Positions 1 through 8,780 of a stretch of DNA of 14,928 nucleotides are shown one piece after another; positions within the stretch are counted from its first letter, which is position 1, and the number at the start of each line of letters is the position of its first letter. Both the position numbers and the translations under genes were made by a program. Source of the DNA: Mesoaciditogaceae bacterium (lineage in GTDB: Bacteria; Thermotogota; Thermotogae; Mesoaciditogales; Mesoaciditogaceae); the NCBI GenBank assembly GCA_015486145.1, contig WFSH01000050.1, positions 1 through 14,928 of the forward strand, read 5' to 3'. The notes under the pieces were generated by a model. It worked only from the letters and a program-made list of their open reading frames with translations. It was not told where the DNA came from and ran no database searches.

Positions 1-911
1 TCCAAGACGGCATTGGCCACGTCAGTAATTTCGGCTCTGGTGGGACGCGGATTGTTAACCATGGATTCCAACATTTGTGTGGCCGTTATAACGGGCATGG
101 CACGTTCGTTACACATGCTTATTATTCTTTTTTGAGCAACTGGAAGGTCCTCGGGATCGGTTTCCACTCCCAAATCCCCTCGTGCCACCATGGCACCATC
201 AGAAACGTTCAAGATCTCTTCGAGATTTTCCAAAGCTTGCTTCGTCTCTATCTTTGAGATTATCTTCGCATCTTTCATGCCATTTTCTCTCAAAATCTCA
301 CGCGCTTTTAACACGTCATCTGCTTTTCTGACAAATGACTGAGCGATATATTCAGGCTTCACTTTTGCGGCAAATTCAAGATCTTTCATGTCTTTGGAAG
401 TAAAAGGAGGTATTTTTAAATCGACTCCAGGTATGTTCAATCCTCTGTGATGTGTAATTGTACCGGTATTGAGAACTTCACACTTTATCTCTTTGTCGGT
501 GGATTTAAGCACCTTCAAAGCTATCAAACCATCGTTCATCAATATCTTATCACCCGGCTCAACGTCAGCAGGCAGACCTTTGTAATCAACGGATATCTTG
601 TTTTCGTCTCCAAGTATTTCTTCCGTTGTCAAAATAAGAGTTGAGCCTTTTTTCAATTCAACTTGGTCGCGTTTTAACTTTCCGGTCCTTATTTTGGGAC
701 CTTCAACGTCGATCATTATGGCAAGCGGAATTCCAAGCCTTTTTCTTATCTCACGAAGTTCGTTTATGACAACGGCTTTTTCTTCATGAGTACCGTGAGA
801 CATGTTCAATCTCGCCACGTTCATCCCAGCTCTAACAAGAGACTCCAGCATACGCTTTTCCGTTGTGGCAGGTCCCAAAGTGCAAACTATTTTTGTCTTT
901 CTCTCTTTCAT
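1..911 (-). CDS. pyk: Pyruvate kinase, C-terminal part cut by window edge
   Basis: Pyruvate kinase transfers phosphate from phosphoenolpyruvate to ADP, the last step of glycolysis, in the cytoplasm. About 303 codons are visible and remain open to base 1, so the end of the barrel and the C-terminal allosteric domain lie outside. The N-terminus reads KIVCTLGPAT. The nucleotide-site motif RLNMSHG is at residues 34-40, and the PROSITE-type signature ISKIE places catalytic Lys220 and metal ligand Glu222. GDLGVE follows with Asp246, then TATQML with Thr278; these numbers coincide with E. coli PykF. I chose ATG at 911, giving MKERKTKIVC, with a weak GAGAG upstream. An in-frame ATG at 920 would add three residues and leave one base after pfkA. 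It is the most distal gene seen in the minus-strand operon, directly after pfkA, a glycolytic pairing I recall from Thermotoga. Function is near certain; only the start is open. Confidence 0.96.
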   Translation of the reverse strand, partial: MKERKTKIVCTLGPATTEKRMLESLVRAGMNVARLNMSHGTHEEKAVVINELREIRKRLGIPLAIMIDVEGPKIRTGKLKRDQVELKKGSTLILTTEEILGDENKISVDYKGLPADVEPGDKILMNDGLIALKVLKSTDKEIKCEVLNTGTITHHRGLNIPGVDLKIPPFTSKDMKDLEFAAKVKPEYIAQSFVRKADDVLKAREILRENGMKDAKIISKIETKQALENLEEILNVSDGAMVARGDLGVETDPEDLPVAQKRIISMCNERAMPVITATQMLESMVNNPRPTRAEITDVANAVL

Positions 912-921
912 ATCTCTCATC

Positions 922-1881
922 TCACGAAAGTATGTTGGCAAGTTCGTATAATTTAAGATCGAGCTCTTTTTTTGTTTGCAAGGCTTCGTTCAAATCAACA
1001 GCTACGATCCCATCGGATTGAAGGCCAAGCATAACACCGTTTTGACCGTCAAGCAAAGCTTTTGTCGCGCTGGCCCCAAGACGACATGCCAACAATCTGT
1101 CAAATGCACTTGGTGAGCCCCCTCGTTGAATATGACCAAGAATGGTAACCCGAGTTTCGTACCCGGTGCGATTTTCAAGATGCCTTGCAACCGTGTACGC
1201 ACTTGCCGCACCTTCTGCCACAACTACTATGCTGTTCACCTTTCCGCGTTTTCTACCAGCCAACAGCTTGTCAGCCAAAGCTTGAAAGTCGACTTTTACT
1301 TCTGGTATGACGATCGCTTCTGCCCCTGTGGTTATCCCAGAAACAAGCGCAATGTATCCACAATTCCGACCCATTGTTTCAACAATGAACGCTCTTTCAT
1401 GTGAGGAAGCGGTGTCCTTGAGCTTTTGTATGTTTTCCACAACGGTGTTCAAACAAGTATCAACTCCTATGCACATATCCGTTCCGTGAATGTCGTTATC
1501 TATACTTGCTGGAATTCCAACAACTTTGACGTCGCTCTCACTGGCTATCAAAGCTGCTCCTGTTAAACTTCCATCACCACCTATAACCACGAGCCCATCT
1601 ATGCCTCTATCTTTTAAGATTTTGTAAGCTTGCTTTCTTCCACGATCGACTTTGAATTCCTCGCACCTCGCCGTTTTTAATATCGTCCCTCCACGTTCCA
1701 TGATTCCACCAACATCCGAAAAACTCAACTGGATGAAATCCTCTTCTATGAGTCCCGTGTATCCCCTCATTATTCCGTACACTTCCACACCTTTAGACAC
1801 CGCATATCTCACAACTGCCCTAATAGCTGCATTCATACCAGGTGCGTCGCCTCCACTGGTCATAACTGCTATTTTTTTCAA
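922..1881 (-). CDS. pfkA: ATP-dependent 6-phosphofructokinase
   Basis: PfkA phosphorylates fructose 6-phosphate to fructose 1,6-bisphosphate, the committing step of glycolysis. The protein has 319 residues, the normal length for bacterial group I enzymes. SGGDAPGMN (9-17) is the nucleotide loop, GGDGS (101-105) the second ATP segment, and SIDND (126-130) holds catalytic Asp128. MGRNCGY and HIQRGGSPSAFDR are further substrate and allosteric-site motifs. The Gly in GGDGS and absence of Lys before the TIDND-like motif argue for ATP rather than pyrophosphate as donor. Where E. coli has PGTIDND this protein has PASIDND; I recall PATIDND in Thermotoga, so the Ala is probably lineage-typical. The start is TTG, preceded by AGAGGTGA (1888-1895) six bases away, a strong site that contains the mutS stop codon, so translation is probably coupled to mutS. 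Confidence 0.97.
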   Translation of the reverse strand: MKKIAVMTSGGDAPGMNAAIRAVVRYAVSKGVEVYGIMRGYTGLIEEDFIQLSFSDVGGIMERGGTILKTARCEEFKVDRGRKQAYKILKDRGIDGLVVIGGDGSLTGAALIASESDVKVVGIPASIDNDIHGTDMCIGVDTCLNTVVENIQKLKDTASSHERAFIVETMGRNCGYIALVSGITTGAEAIVIPEVKVDFQALADKLLAGRKRGKVNSIVVVAEGAASAYTVARHLENRTGYETRVTILGHIQRGGSPSAFDRLLACRLGASATKALLDGQNGVMLGLQSDGIVAVDLNEALQTKKELDLKLYELANILS

Positions 1882-1887
1882 GATTCT

Positions 1888-1895
1888 TCACCTCT
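1888..1895 (-). promoter_or_regulatory. Shine-Dalgarno site for the pfkA TTG start
   Basis: AGAGGTGA on the minus strand, six bases before TTG 1881. Its last three bases are the mutS stop codon, so ribosomes ending mutS finish on the pfkA binding site. Confidence 0.75.
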
Positions 1896-4296
1896 TTTTC
1901 TCTTGAAAAATCGTCAACTGATCTTTTCCAATTTTTTTGAGCTTTCGCTTGATCGCTTCCACTTCCCCAGACGTGAGAAAGCGAACACCTTTCTTTATTT
2001 GACTGGTGGAAATGAGTGCGTTCGCAACTTGATAGGCTCTCTTTACCACTTCTTGAGGAACACCGGCTATCCTTGCCACTTCAATGCCGTAACTTTTATC
2101 AGCACTTCCGGGTATGACTTTGTGCAAGAACAGAACTTTATCGTTGCTTTCCACAACCTTTATCGTGAGATTTACTATACCGGAATAGAGTTTTTCAAGT
2201 TCGGATAACTCGTTGTAATGGGTTGCAAAAATTGTAAAAGCTTTCAAATTTTGAGAGATATACTCTGAAACCGCCCAAGCTATACTTAAACCATCGAATG
2301 TGCTCGTTCCCCTTCCCACTTCGTCCAACACGATCAAAGAATCTTTTGTTGCAGAGTGCAAAATTGTTGCCACTTCTGACATCTCAACCAAAAATGTACT
2401 TCTGTTAGAAGAAATATCGTCACGCGCACCAATGCGTGTAAAAACGCGATCGAATATCTTGAGAATCGCCGTTTTGGCTGGCACGAAAGATCCCATTTGA
2501 GCCATAATTGCAATGAGTGCCAATTGCCGTATAAAAGTCGATTTTCCAGACATGTTGGGTCCTGTCAATATCACAAAACGTTTGTGTTCATTCATCTCAA
2601 TATCGTTTGGAACAAATTCCGAAACACGTTTTTCCACTATAGGATGTCGGCTATCCACAAGTTGAACGAAGTCTTTAAAAATTGGACGAACGTAATCTTC
2701 ATCTATTGCCAAACGTGCAAAGGATGATATCATATCCATAAAGGCCACCTTGTGTGCGTTTTTAAGTAATTTCTCCTTTTCGCTCATGATATTTTCACAG
2801 ATATCGTTGAATATTTTATTTTCCAAAATCTGAACTTTCTCACTGGCATGAAGAACTCTTTCCTCTATTTTTGAAAGTTCGGGTGTTATGTACCTTTCAG
2901 AATTCACCAACGTTTGTTTTCTCGTATACTCCTGCGGGATGTCACCTTTATAAGTTTTGGAAATATCGATGTAATACCCAAAAACGTTGCTGTACCCAAC
3001 CTTCACCTTTGTTCCAAGTTTTGCTCTGACTTCTTCTTGGTATCTCTTGAGGTACTCATCAACATCTGAAATCATGGAACGTGCTTCATCTAGTTCTTGT
3101 GAAAATCCCGTCGCTACAACCTTCCCATTTCCCACCTCACCGACTGGCTCATCCATCAGAGCACGTTGTAAAAGTTTTCTCAACTCGATGACTTCTTCAA
3201 GAATCATATCGGAAAAAATACCCGTGGTTCTGATCCAATCGTTCACCATCTCAAACCTAACGAGGCTTTCCCGTAACGCCACAAGATCAGACGGAGTCGC
3301 TGCAGGATAAGCAACACGTGCAATTATGCGCTCGATATCGTGTATGCCAGAAAGCACACCTCTGAGCGAATTCAGACTTTTCTGATCATTGACAAGTCTT
3401 TCTACAAGTTCGTGCCTTCGTGTTATTTCTTCGAAGTTTCGAAGAGGCGCGATAATTTCTCGCTTGAGCATTCTTCTCCCCATATGGGTAACTGTCTTGT
3501 TTATATGCGAATAAAGTGAACTGCCACTTTTGGAGTTAATAACATCCAAATTAGAAAGGGTATCGGCGTCGAGAAACATTCTCAAATCATTTCTGAATTT
3601 TAGCGGTGGCCGCAGGTTTTCCAAAACTCTCTTTTGCGTTATCTGCAAATACTTCAAGACGGCCGCGCAAGCTGTAGCCTCTTCACGTGACAGTTCCAAA
3701 AACGACGTATCAGTGATTCCAAAGTGTTTTTCAAGGGTTTGAACGGAATTTTTCGTATCGAAATACCAATCTTCCACTTTTTCTTCAAAAATTCCATCAA
3801 CTTGAAATGAAGGCGAAGATAGCTCACCAGAATGAATGATGTGTTTGGGCTCGTATCGGTCTATTGCATCAAGAGAAGATTCAACGATGAAATCTCCTGT
3901 CGAAATATCAACCATGGCAACGACGTTTTTATAAACGGCAGCAATGTAATTGTTTTCTGATGTCAAGACGTTGTCCGTGATCAAAGTGCCTGGCGTTACA
4001 ACACGTGTCACATCTCTTTTTACAAGTCCGCGGGCAAACTTTGGATCCTCAAGTTGATCGCATATCGCAACTTTGTTCCCCTGCTCAACGAGCTTTTTTA
4101 AGTACACGTCCAAGGCGTGATGCGGTATGCCCGCCATTGGATTGTCCCCACGATGAGTTAAAACGAGGCTGAGTGCGTTGGAAATGTACTTGGCGTCTTC
4201 GTTAAACGCTTCGTAAAAATCCCCCACTCTGAAAAGTAGTACACAGTCTTTGTACTGTTCTTTTAGCTTCGAATATTGAACCATCATCGGTGTCAT
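1888..4296 (-). CDS. mutS: DNA mismatch repair ATPase MutS
   Basis: MutS dimers clamp DNA, recognise mispairs and signal repair by ATP exchange. From the ATG chosen here the protein has 802 residues, typical for MutS1. The N-terminal mismatch-binding domain carries GDFYEAF with Phe27 and Glu29 of the Phe-X-Glu wedge. Connector, lever and clamp regions follow to about residue 535. The ABC-type ATPase has Walker A GPNMSGKST (579-587), the Q-loop-like STFLVEMSE, Walker B LIVLDE (654-659), the signature-like region RGTSTFDG and the switch FATHYNE (690-696). A TTG at 4308 is an alternative start adding four residues; it has AAGGTGG eight bases upstream and overlaps miaB by 11 bases. I prefer ATG 4296 because MutS proteins usually begin M-T-P-M-M-x-Q-Y, and it lies one base after the miaB stop. 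No mutL is in the window. Confidence 0.96.
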   Translation of the reverse strand: MTPMMVQYSKLKEQYKDCVLLFRVGDFYEAFNEDAKYISNALSLVLTHRGDNPMAGIPHHALDVYLKKLVEQGNKVAICDQLEDPKFARGLVKRDVTRVVTPGTLITDNVLTSENNYIAAVYKNVVAMVDISTGDFIVESSLDAIDRYEPKHIIHSGELSSPSFQVDGIFEEKVEDWYFDTKNSVQTLEKHFGITDTSFLELSREEATACAAVLKYLQITQKRVLENLRPPLKFRNDLRMFLDADTLSNLDVINSKSGSSLYSHINKTVTHMGRRMLKREIIAPLRNFEEITRRHELVERLVNDQKSLNSLRGVLSGIHDIERIIARVAYPAATPSDLVALRESLVRFEMVNDWIRTTGIFSDMILEEVIELRKLLQRALMDEPVGEVGNGKVVATGFSQELDEARSMISDVDEYLKRYQEEVRAKLGTKVKVGYSNVFGYYIDISKTYKGDIPQEYTRKQTLVNSERYITPELSKIEERVLHASEKVQILENKIFNDICENIMSEKEKLLKNAHKVAFMDMISSFARLAIDEDYVRPIFKDFVQLVDSRHPIVEKRVSEFVPNDIEMNEHKRFVILTGPNMSGKSTFIRQLALIAIMAQMGSFVPAKTAILKIFDRVFTRIGARDDISSNRSTFLVEMSEVATILHSATKDSLIVLDEVGRGTSTFDGLSIAWAVSEYISQNLKAFTIFATHYNELSELEKLYSGIVNLTIKVVESNDKVLFLHKVIPGSADKSYGIEVARIAGVPQEVVKRAYQVANALISTSQIKKGVRFLTSGEVEAIKRKLKKIGKDQLTIFQEKKR

Positions 4297-4297
4297 T

Positions 4298-5623
4298 TCA
4301 CTGGGCAACCTCAGACACCACCTTTCTCACCAATTCACCGTAAATTGGGCCGGCAGTGGCATGGTTGAGTTTGACTTTCACACATTCTCCTTCAGGAATA
4401 TCCCCCTCGAGGAAGATCATCCTGTTATCAATAGTCCTTCCAAAAGATTTTCCACCTGTTTTGCCTTCAACAATTATGTCGACGGTTTTTCCCACAAAAC
4501 TCTCGTTCATTTCGAGCTGGATTGCATGTTGTATTTTTGACAAAACGGCCATTCTTTTCTTTTTCACAGCTTTGGAAACATCATCGTTGTAAAGTTTTGA
4601 AGCCACGGTACCTCGTCTTGGAGAATAAGGAGCAATGTTGAGACGTACGTATTTAACCTCTTTTACAAGTGAAAGAGTTTCTTCAAAATCCTCATCAGTT
4701 TCTCCCGGAAATCCCACTATGATATCCCCACCGATCGATGCTCCATCCACCTTTGATCTTATTTTTTGAATTAGCTCGAGATACTCTTCGCGTGTGTACT
4801 GTCTGTTCATGCGTTTCAAAATGGTGTTACTTCCGGATTGAGCTGGCAAGTGAAAGTTACGCGATATTCTTGGTCGTTCGGCGACGACTTCTATGAGCTC
4901 ATCCGTTATATCTGAGGGATAAGACGTTAAGAACCAGAATCTCTTTATATTTTCAACATCATAAACCTGGCGGAACAATTCTGCCAAAGTGGTCCCATCA
5001 TTCATGTCTTTCCCGTAAGAGTCAACGTTTTGCCCCAAAAACGTTATCTGATTGTAACCAGACTTAGAGAGAGCTTTCACCTCTTTTATCACATTTTTCA
5101 TCGGTCTTGAAACTTCTCTTCCCCTGGTATAGGGAACGATACAGTATGTGCAAAATTTGTTGCAACCAGATATGATGTTGACCCAAGCGTGGTGTTTTGA
5201 AGTTCTCACCGTAACCAATTGAGACATTCTTGACGTATTATCAAACATGTCGACAATTTTTTCTATCTCTGAAAGACGATCTGATAAATCAAGATCTATT
5301 TTACCTTCAACAGCATCAACTATTGAAGTTAAAGCACGTGTGCCTATAACAAAGTCAGCTCCAAGGTTTTTTAAACTTCTCGATGCGATTTCGGCCACGC
5401 ATCCAGTTACCCCCACCCTGAATCCACGCTTCTTTAGTCTTCCAATGAGACTGTACGCTTTGTTTTCCGACTTTGCACGAACGGCACAAGTGTTGATCAC
5501 CACCACATCCGCTTTGGGCAATTCACCCACAATTTCATGGCCAGTTCTCACGAGCAGCCCTTTCATGATCTCAGAATCTCGTATGTTCATTTGACACCCA
5601 TACGTTTTGAAAAAAACCCTCAC
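4298..5623 (-). CDS. miaB: tRNA-2-methylthio-N6-dimethylallyladenosine synthase MiaB
   Basis: MiaB is a radical-SAM methylthiotransferase that adds a 2-methylthio group to isopentenyl-adenosine 37 of tRNAs reading U-starting codons. The 441-residue protein has the expected three domains. The N-terminal MTTase domain (UPF0004) has cluster cysteines Cys10 (YGCQMN), Cys46 (NTCAVR) and Cys75 (TGCVAE). The radical-SAM domain has the CxxxCxxC motif at Cys154, Cys158 and Cys161, followed by PYTRGREVSRP. A C-terminal TRAM RNA-binding domain spans about 375-437. NTCAVR and YGCQMN favour MiaB over MtaB or RimO, though family paralogues are similar. The start is GTG; its first four bases, GTGA, contain the stop of the upstream stress-protein gene. 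GGAGAGG lies about ten bases upstream. miaA, which makes the substrate, is not here. Confidence 0.94.
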   Translation of the reverse strand: MRVFFKTYGCQMNIRDSEIMKGLLVRTGHEIVGELPKADVVVINTCAVRAKSENKAYSLIGRLKKRGFRVGVTGCVAEIASRSLKNLGADFVIGTRALTSIVDAVEGKIDLDLSDRLSEIEKIVDMFDNTSRMSQLVTVRTSKHHAWVNIISGCNKFCTYCIVPYTRGREVSRPMKNVIKEVKALSKSGYNQITFLGQNVDSYGKDMNDGTTLAELFRQVYDVENIKRFWFLTSYPSDITDELIEVVAERPRISRNFHLPAQSGSNTILKRMNRQYTREEYLELIQKIRSKVDGASIGGDIIVGFPGETDEDFEETLSLVKEVKYVRLNIAPYSPRRGTVASKLYNDDVSKAVKKKRMAVLSKIQHAIQLEMNESFVGKTVDIIVEGKTGGKSFGRTIDNRMIFLEGDIPEGECVKVKLNHATAGPIYGELVRKVVSEVAQ

Positions 5624-6129
5624 GATTCATCAACCTCTCCAGAATTGGAAGAATGAGTTTGATGATCTTTAGACCCGTCTGATTTCACGATCATAACGTC
5701 ACACTTTGACAATTTTAAGAGTTTTTCGGCCGTTGAACCAAATAGCAAATCTGACATCCATCCTCCCTTTCCATGACTTCCAATTATCAAAAGGTCCGCT
5801 CCCCATTTTTGAGCACATGCGTATATCTCTTTGTGTGGTATACCATAACGTATTTCAACTTTAGAGTCGTATTTTTCTCCCAACATGTTTTTCACAAACT
5901 CTTTCAACACCTTTTCTTGTGATCTTAAAAACTCCATTTCGGCACCCATAAAAACTGTTCCCGCTTCTTCCATCCCCGTTGGAAAGTTGTAGGTACTCGT
6001 CGTATCCACTATTGCGATCACACAGGTTTCGGCTTCGAGAAGTCTGGCAAGTTCCATTCCCTTGTAGAAAACCCTTTTTGACATCTCAGAACCATCAACG
6101 GTTATTAAAATCTTTTCGTATAAACGCAT
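5620..6129 (-). CDS. Universal stress protein (UspA family)
   Basis: This is a single-domain UspA-fold protein of 169 residues from the chosen ATG. Many family members bind ATP and act in stress signalling, but the specific role cannot be read from sequence. The first strand, KILITVDGSEMS, places the usual nucleotide-contacting Asp. The helix KGMELARLLEA follows, and the C-terminal half has IIGSHGKGG then FGSTAEKLLK and CDVMIVK, the classic ATP-binding layout. The spacing is G-x2-G-x10-G-S, one residue longer than the usual G-x2-G-x9-G(S/T). The last 15 or so residues are polar and likely disordered. ATG 6129 has GGTGA five bases upstream, overlapping the polA stop. GTG codons at 6141 and 6138 are in-frame alternatives adding three or four residues. 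It sits between polA and miaB, so it may be co-expressed with repair genes. Confidence 0.9.
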   Translation of the reverse strand: MRLYEKILITVDGSEMSKRVFYKGMELARLLEAETCVIAIVDTTSTYNFPTGMEEAGTVFMGAEMEFLRSQEKVLKEFVKNMLGEKYDSKVEIRYGIPHKEIYACAQKWGADLLIIGSHGKGGWMSDLLFGSTAEKLLKLSKCDVMIVKSDGSKDHQTHSSNSGEVDES

Positions 6130-6134
6130 ATCTT

Positions 6135-8780
6135 TCACCACGTCGAACCTACCTCTATGTCAACCACGAGTGGAACTTTCAACTTTACCGCGTTCTCCAT
6201 AGAGTCTTTGACGATTTTTTTCACCTTTTCAACTTCCTCGAGTGGTAATTCAAAGACCAATTCGTCGTGAACTTGTAATATCATCATGGCCTTGTATTCT
6301 TTCAAACGTTTCTCAACTTCGACCATGGCAATTTTTATTATGTCGGCGGCGCTACCTTGAATGGGTGCGTTGATCGCCATACGTTTTCCCTCTTCGGAAA
6401 CGTTGTGGTTTTTGCTTCTGATGGCAAGCACGTCTCTCTTTCTACCGAGAATTGTCTGTACGTAACCTTTTTCTTTTGCAAATGTTATGGTGTTCTCAAG
6501 ATATTCCCTAACCTTTGGGTAACTCCGAAAGTAATTTGTGATCACGTGTTCCGCATCGGCCACTTCGATACCCAAACGCTTGGAAAGTCCATACGCACTT
6601 ATGCCATAAGTCACGGCAAAGTTAACCATTTTCCCCACGCGCCTCATCTGTTTCGTCACCGTACCCTCGTCCACACCGTAAACTCTTGCTGCTGTGGCTG
6701 TGTGAATGTCAATCCCCTCGTCAAAGGCTTTAATGAGCGCAGGATCTTCACTCACGTGAGCCAAAACACGAAGTTCAATTTGGGAATAATCTGAACTCAT
6801 TATCACCCATCCATCTTTTTGAGCTCTTATTGCTTTTCTTATCTCACGTCCCTCTTCGTTTCGAGCGGGAATGTTCTGCAAATTGGGATCGCTGCTGGAA
6901 AGCCTTCCTGTAGATGTACCCGTTTGGTTAAACGATGTGTGAACCCTTTTCGTTTTGGGATTGACCATTTTGGGTATGGCGTCCAAGTACGTGGATTTGA
7001 GTTTGAAGTACTTTCTATATTCCAAAAGAAGAGGTATTATGGGATGCTCATCTTTCATCTCTTCAAGTACGCTTGCATTGGTGGAAAAAGCATGCGTCTT
7101 CGTGCGGTGTCGTGGTTTCAAATTCAACCGTTTGAAAAGCACATCCGACACCTGTTTGGGCGAATTCAGGTTGAAGGGCATACCACCTGCAAGCTCGTAT
7201 ATGTGTTTTTCTATATCTGAAAGCATCTTAGAGTATCGATCGGAAATCTCTTTGAGATACGGAATGTCAACGTACACACCGTTCAATTCCATGGTGGATA
7301 GAACCTTAACTAGTGGCATCTCCACTCTGTAAAAAACATCCGTTAAATCTTGTTCGTACATCTTTTTGTTTAAAATTTCGTACAATCTGTACGTCACATC
7401 TGAATCTTCGGCGGAATATTTAGTGGCAGTATCAATTGGTACATCGGAAAAATTTTCGGATTTGCCTGTTACTTCTTTGTAAGATACTGTTTTATATCCC
7501 AAATACTTCATGGCCAATTGATCCAAAGAGAATCTTCGAGCGTTGGGGTTCAGCAAATAAGCCGCTATCATCGTATCGAAATACGGATTCACATCTATTC
7601 CATATTTTTTCATCACTGCCACATCGTATTTGATGTTTTGGCCTATGATCTTCAAACGTTTGTCTTCGATCAAAGTTTTAAATTTCGATATGACCGCTTC
7701 AATAGGAAGGTTAGGCCCTTGGGTGTGTCCAACAGGAACGTAATAGCTGTTGCTGCCTGTTGAGAATGATATTCCCACCAACTCAGCATCAACCGGGTTC
7801 AGTGAAGTGGTTTCAGTGTCAAAGGCCATCTTCCAGTTTTTTTTCACTTCCTCAAGTCTTTCATCCAATTCCTCCAGCGAATTTATTTTAAAATATTGAG
7901 AAGATCTTGATTTTACGTCTTCATACAAGCCGAATTCTTTCTTGAGATTTGAGAATTCAAGCTCATCAAATAACTCTGACAACTTGGATTTATCGGGTCC
8001 TTGGTAAGGTTTAAGAGAGAGCGATATTTGAACATCACTCGAAAGTTCAACCAGTTTTCTTGAGAGAAAGGCAACGTCTCGTGCAGAACTTAGCAATTTT
8101 TTGTATCTCGTTTTTATATCATCAAGATGTTTGTAAATTTCGTTTAGACTACCATACTCTTTCAAAAGGTTAACTGCACTTTTCTCTCCTATTCCTTTTA
8201 CTCCCGGAATGTTATCAGAAGTGTCTCCCACTAAAGAAAGGTAATCTCCCATTTGAGAAGGTTTCACACCGTACCTTTCAACAACTTTATCCTCATCATA
8301 TTCCACCAAATCTGTAACTCCCATTGAGGCGAATCGTAGTACCCGTACGTTGTTTTCCACAAGCTGCAGGAGATCTTTATCACCTGTTATCACGTAAACC
8401 CGCTCAAATTCTTTTGAATATTTTTTCGTCAAAGTTGCGATAACATCATCGGCTTCAAAACCCGTTTGTTTCACAAGCGGTATCCCCAACGCATTCACGA
8501 GTTTTTCAACGAAAGGAAGCTGGACGATCATATCATCTGGAGCGCCAGCTCTGTTGGCTTTGTACTCTTCAAATAAGGTGTGTCGAAAGGTTTTTTCTTT
8601 GGTATCCAAGACAAAGACCACATGATCTCCCGGCTTCAAATGCTCGTTCACAAACTTTATAAGCATTTTCGCAAGTCCAAAAACTGCATTTGTCGGTTTT
8701 CCATCAGCGGTGGTCATCGATGGCAAGGCATAAAAGGCCCTGTAAACCAAAGCCGTTCCATCGAATATGTACAAATTCAA
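6135..8780 (-). CDS. polA: DNA polymerase I with 5'-3' and 3'-5' exonuclease domains
   Basis: PolA fills gaps in repair and removes Okazaki primers. The 881-residue protein has all three activities. The 5' nuclease (about 1-290) shows Asp7 in YIFDGT, EADDVIA, ITGDKDLLQL, GDTSDNIPG and a helix-hairpin-helix near 193-205. The proofreading domain (about 300-480) keeps its catalytic residues: Asp321 and Glu323 in DTET, Asn382 and Asp386 in GQNIKYD, Tyr455 and Asp459 in YSAEDSD. So it is proofreading-competent, unlike Taq Pol I. The polymerase domain has motif A DYSQIELR (Asp664), O-helix Arg714, Lys717, Phe721 and Tyr725, and motif C QVHDE (Asp839). Phe721 at the position that governs sugar discrimination is the usual Pol I residue. 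The start is TTG in a TTGA overlap with the lgt stop, with AGAGGTGG seven bases upstream. No nearby ATG would preserve the conserved N-terminus. Confidence 0.97.
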   Translation of the reverse strand: MNLYIFDGTALVYRAFYALPSMTTADGKPTNAVFGLAKMLIKFVNEHLKPGDHVVFVLDTKEKTFRHTLFEEYKANRAGAPDDMIVQLPFVEKLVNALGIPLVKQTGFEADDVIATLTKKYSKEFERVYVITGDKDLLQLVENNVRVLRFASMGVTDLVEYDEDKVVERYGVKPSQMGDYLSLVGDTSDNIPGVKGIGEKSAVNLLKEYGSLNEIYKHLDDIKTRYKKLLSSARDVAFLSRKLVELSSDVQISLSLKPYQGPDKSKLSELFDELEFSNLKKEFGLYEDVKSRSSQYFKINSLEELDERLEEVKKNWKMAFDTETTSLNPVDAELVGISFSTGSNSYYVPVGHTQGPNLPIEAVISKFKTLIEDKRLKIIGQNIKYDVAVMKKYGIDVNPYFDTMIAAYLLNPNARRFSLDQLAMKYLGYKTVSYKEVTGKSENFSDVPIDTATKYSAEDSDVTYRLYEILNKKMYEQDLTDVFYRVEMPLVKVLSTMELNGVYVDIPYLKEISDRYSKMLSDIEKHIYELAGGMPFNLNSPKQVSDVLFKRLNLKPRHRTKTHAFSTNASVLEEMKDEHPIIPLLLEYRKYFKLKSTYLDAIPKMVNPKTKRVHTSFNQTGTSTGRLSSSDPNLQNIPARNEEGREIRKAIRAQKDGWVIMSSDYSQIELRVLAHVSEDPALIKAFDEGIDIHTATAARVYGVDEGTVTKQMRRVGKMVNFAVTYGISAYGLSKRLGIEVADAEHVITNYFRSYPKVREYLENTITFAKEKGYVQTILGRKRDVLAIRSKNHNVSEEGKRMAINAPIQGSAADIIKIAMVEVEKRLKEYKAMMILQVHDELVFELPLEEVEKVKKIVKDSMENAVKLKVPLVVDIEVGSTW

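Noticed and set aside
124..139. Possible PPi-dependent phosphofructokinase, suggested by the altered PASIDND motif of PfkA (residues 124-130; coordinates here are residue numbers)
   Set aside because: PPi enzymes carry Lys before TIDND and Asp in place of the second-segment Gly; this protein has Ala and GGDGS, so ATP use is more likely.
3425..3445. Palindromic TTCGAA repeats within mutS
   Set aside because: They lie in a coding stretch rich in TTC/GAA codons and are explained by codon composition.
6357..7332. Several long plus-strand frames opposite polA
   Set aside because: They mirror the codon structure of the highly conserved polymerase domain and encode no recognisable protein.
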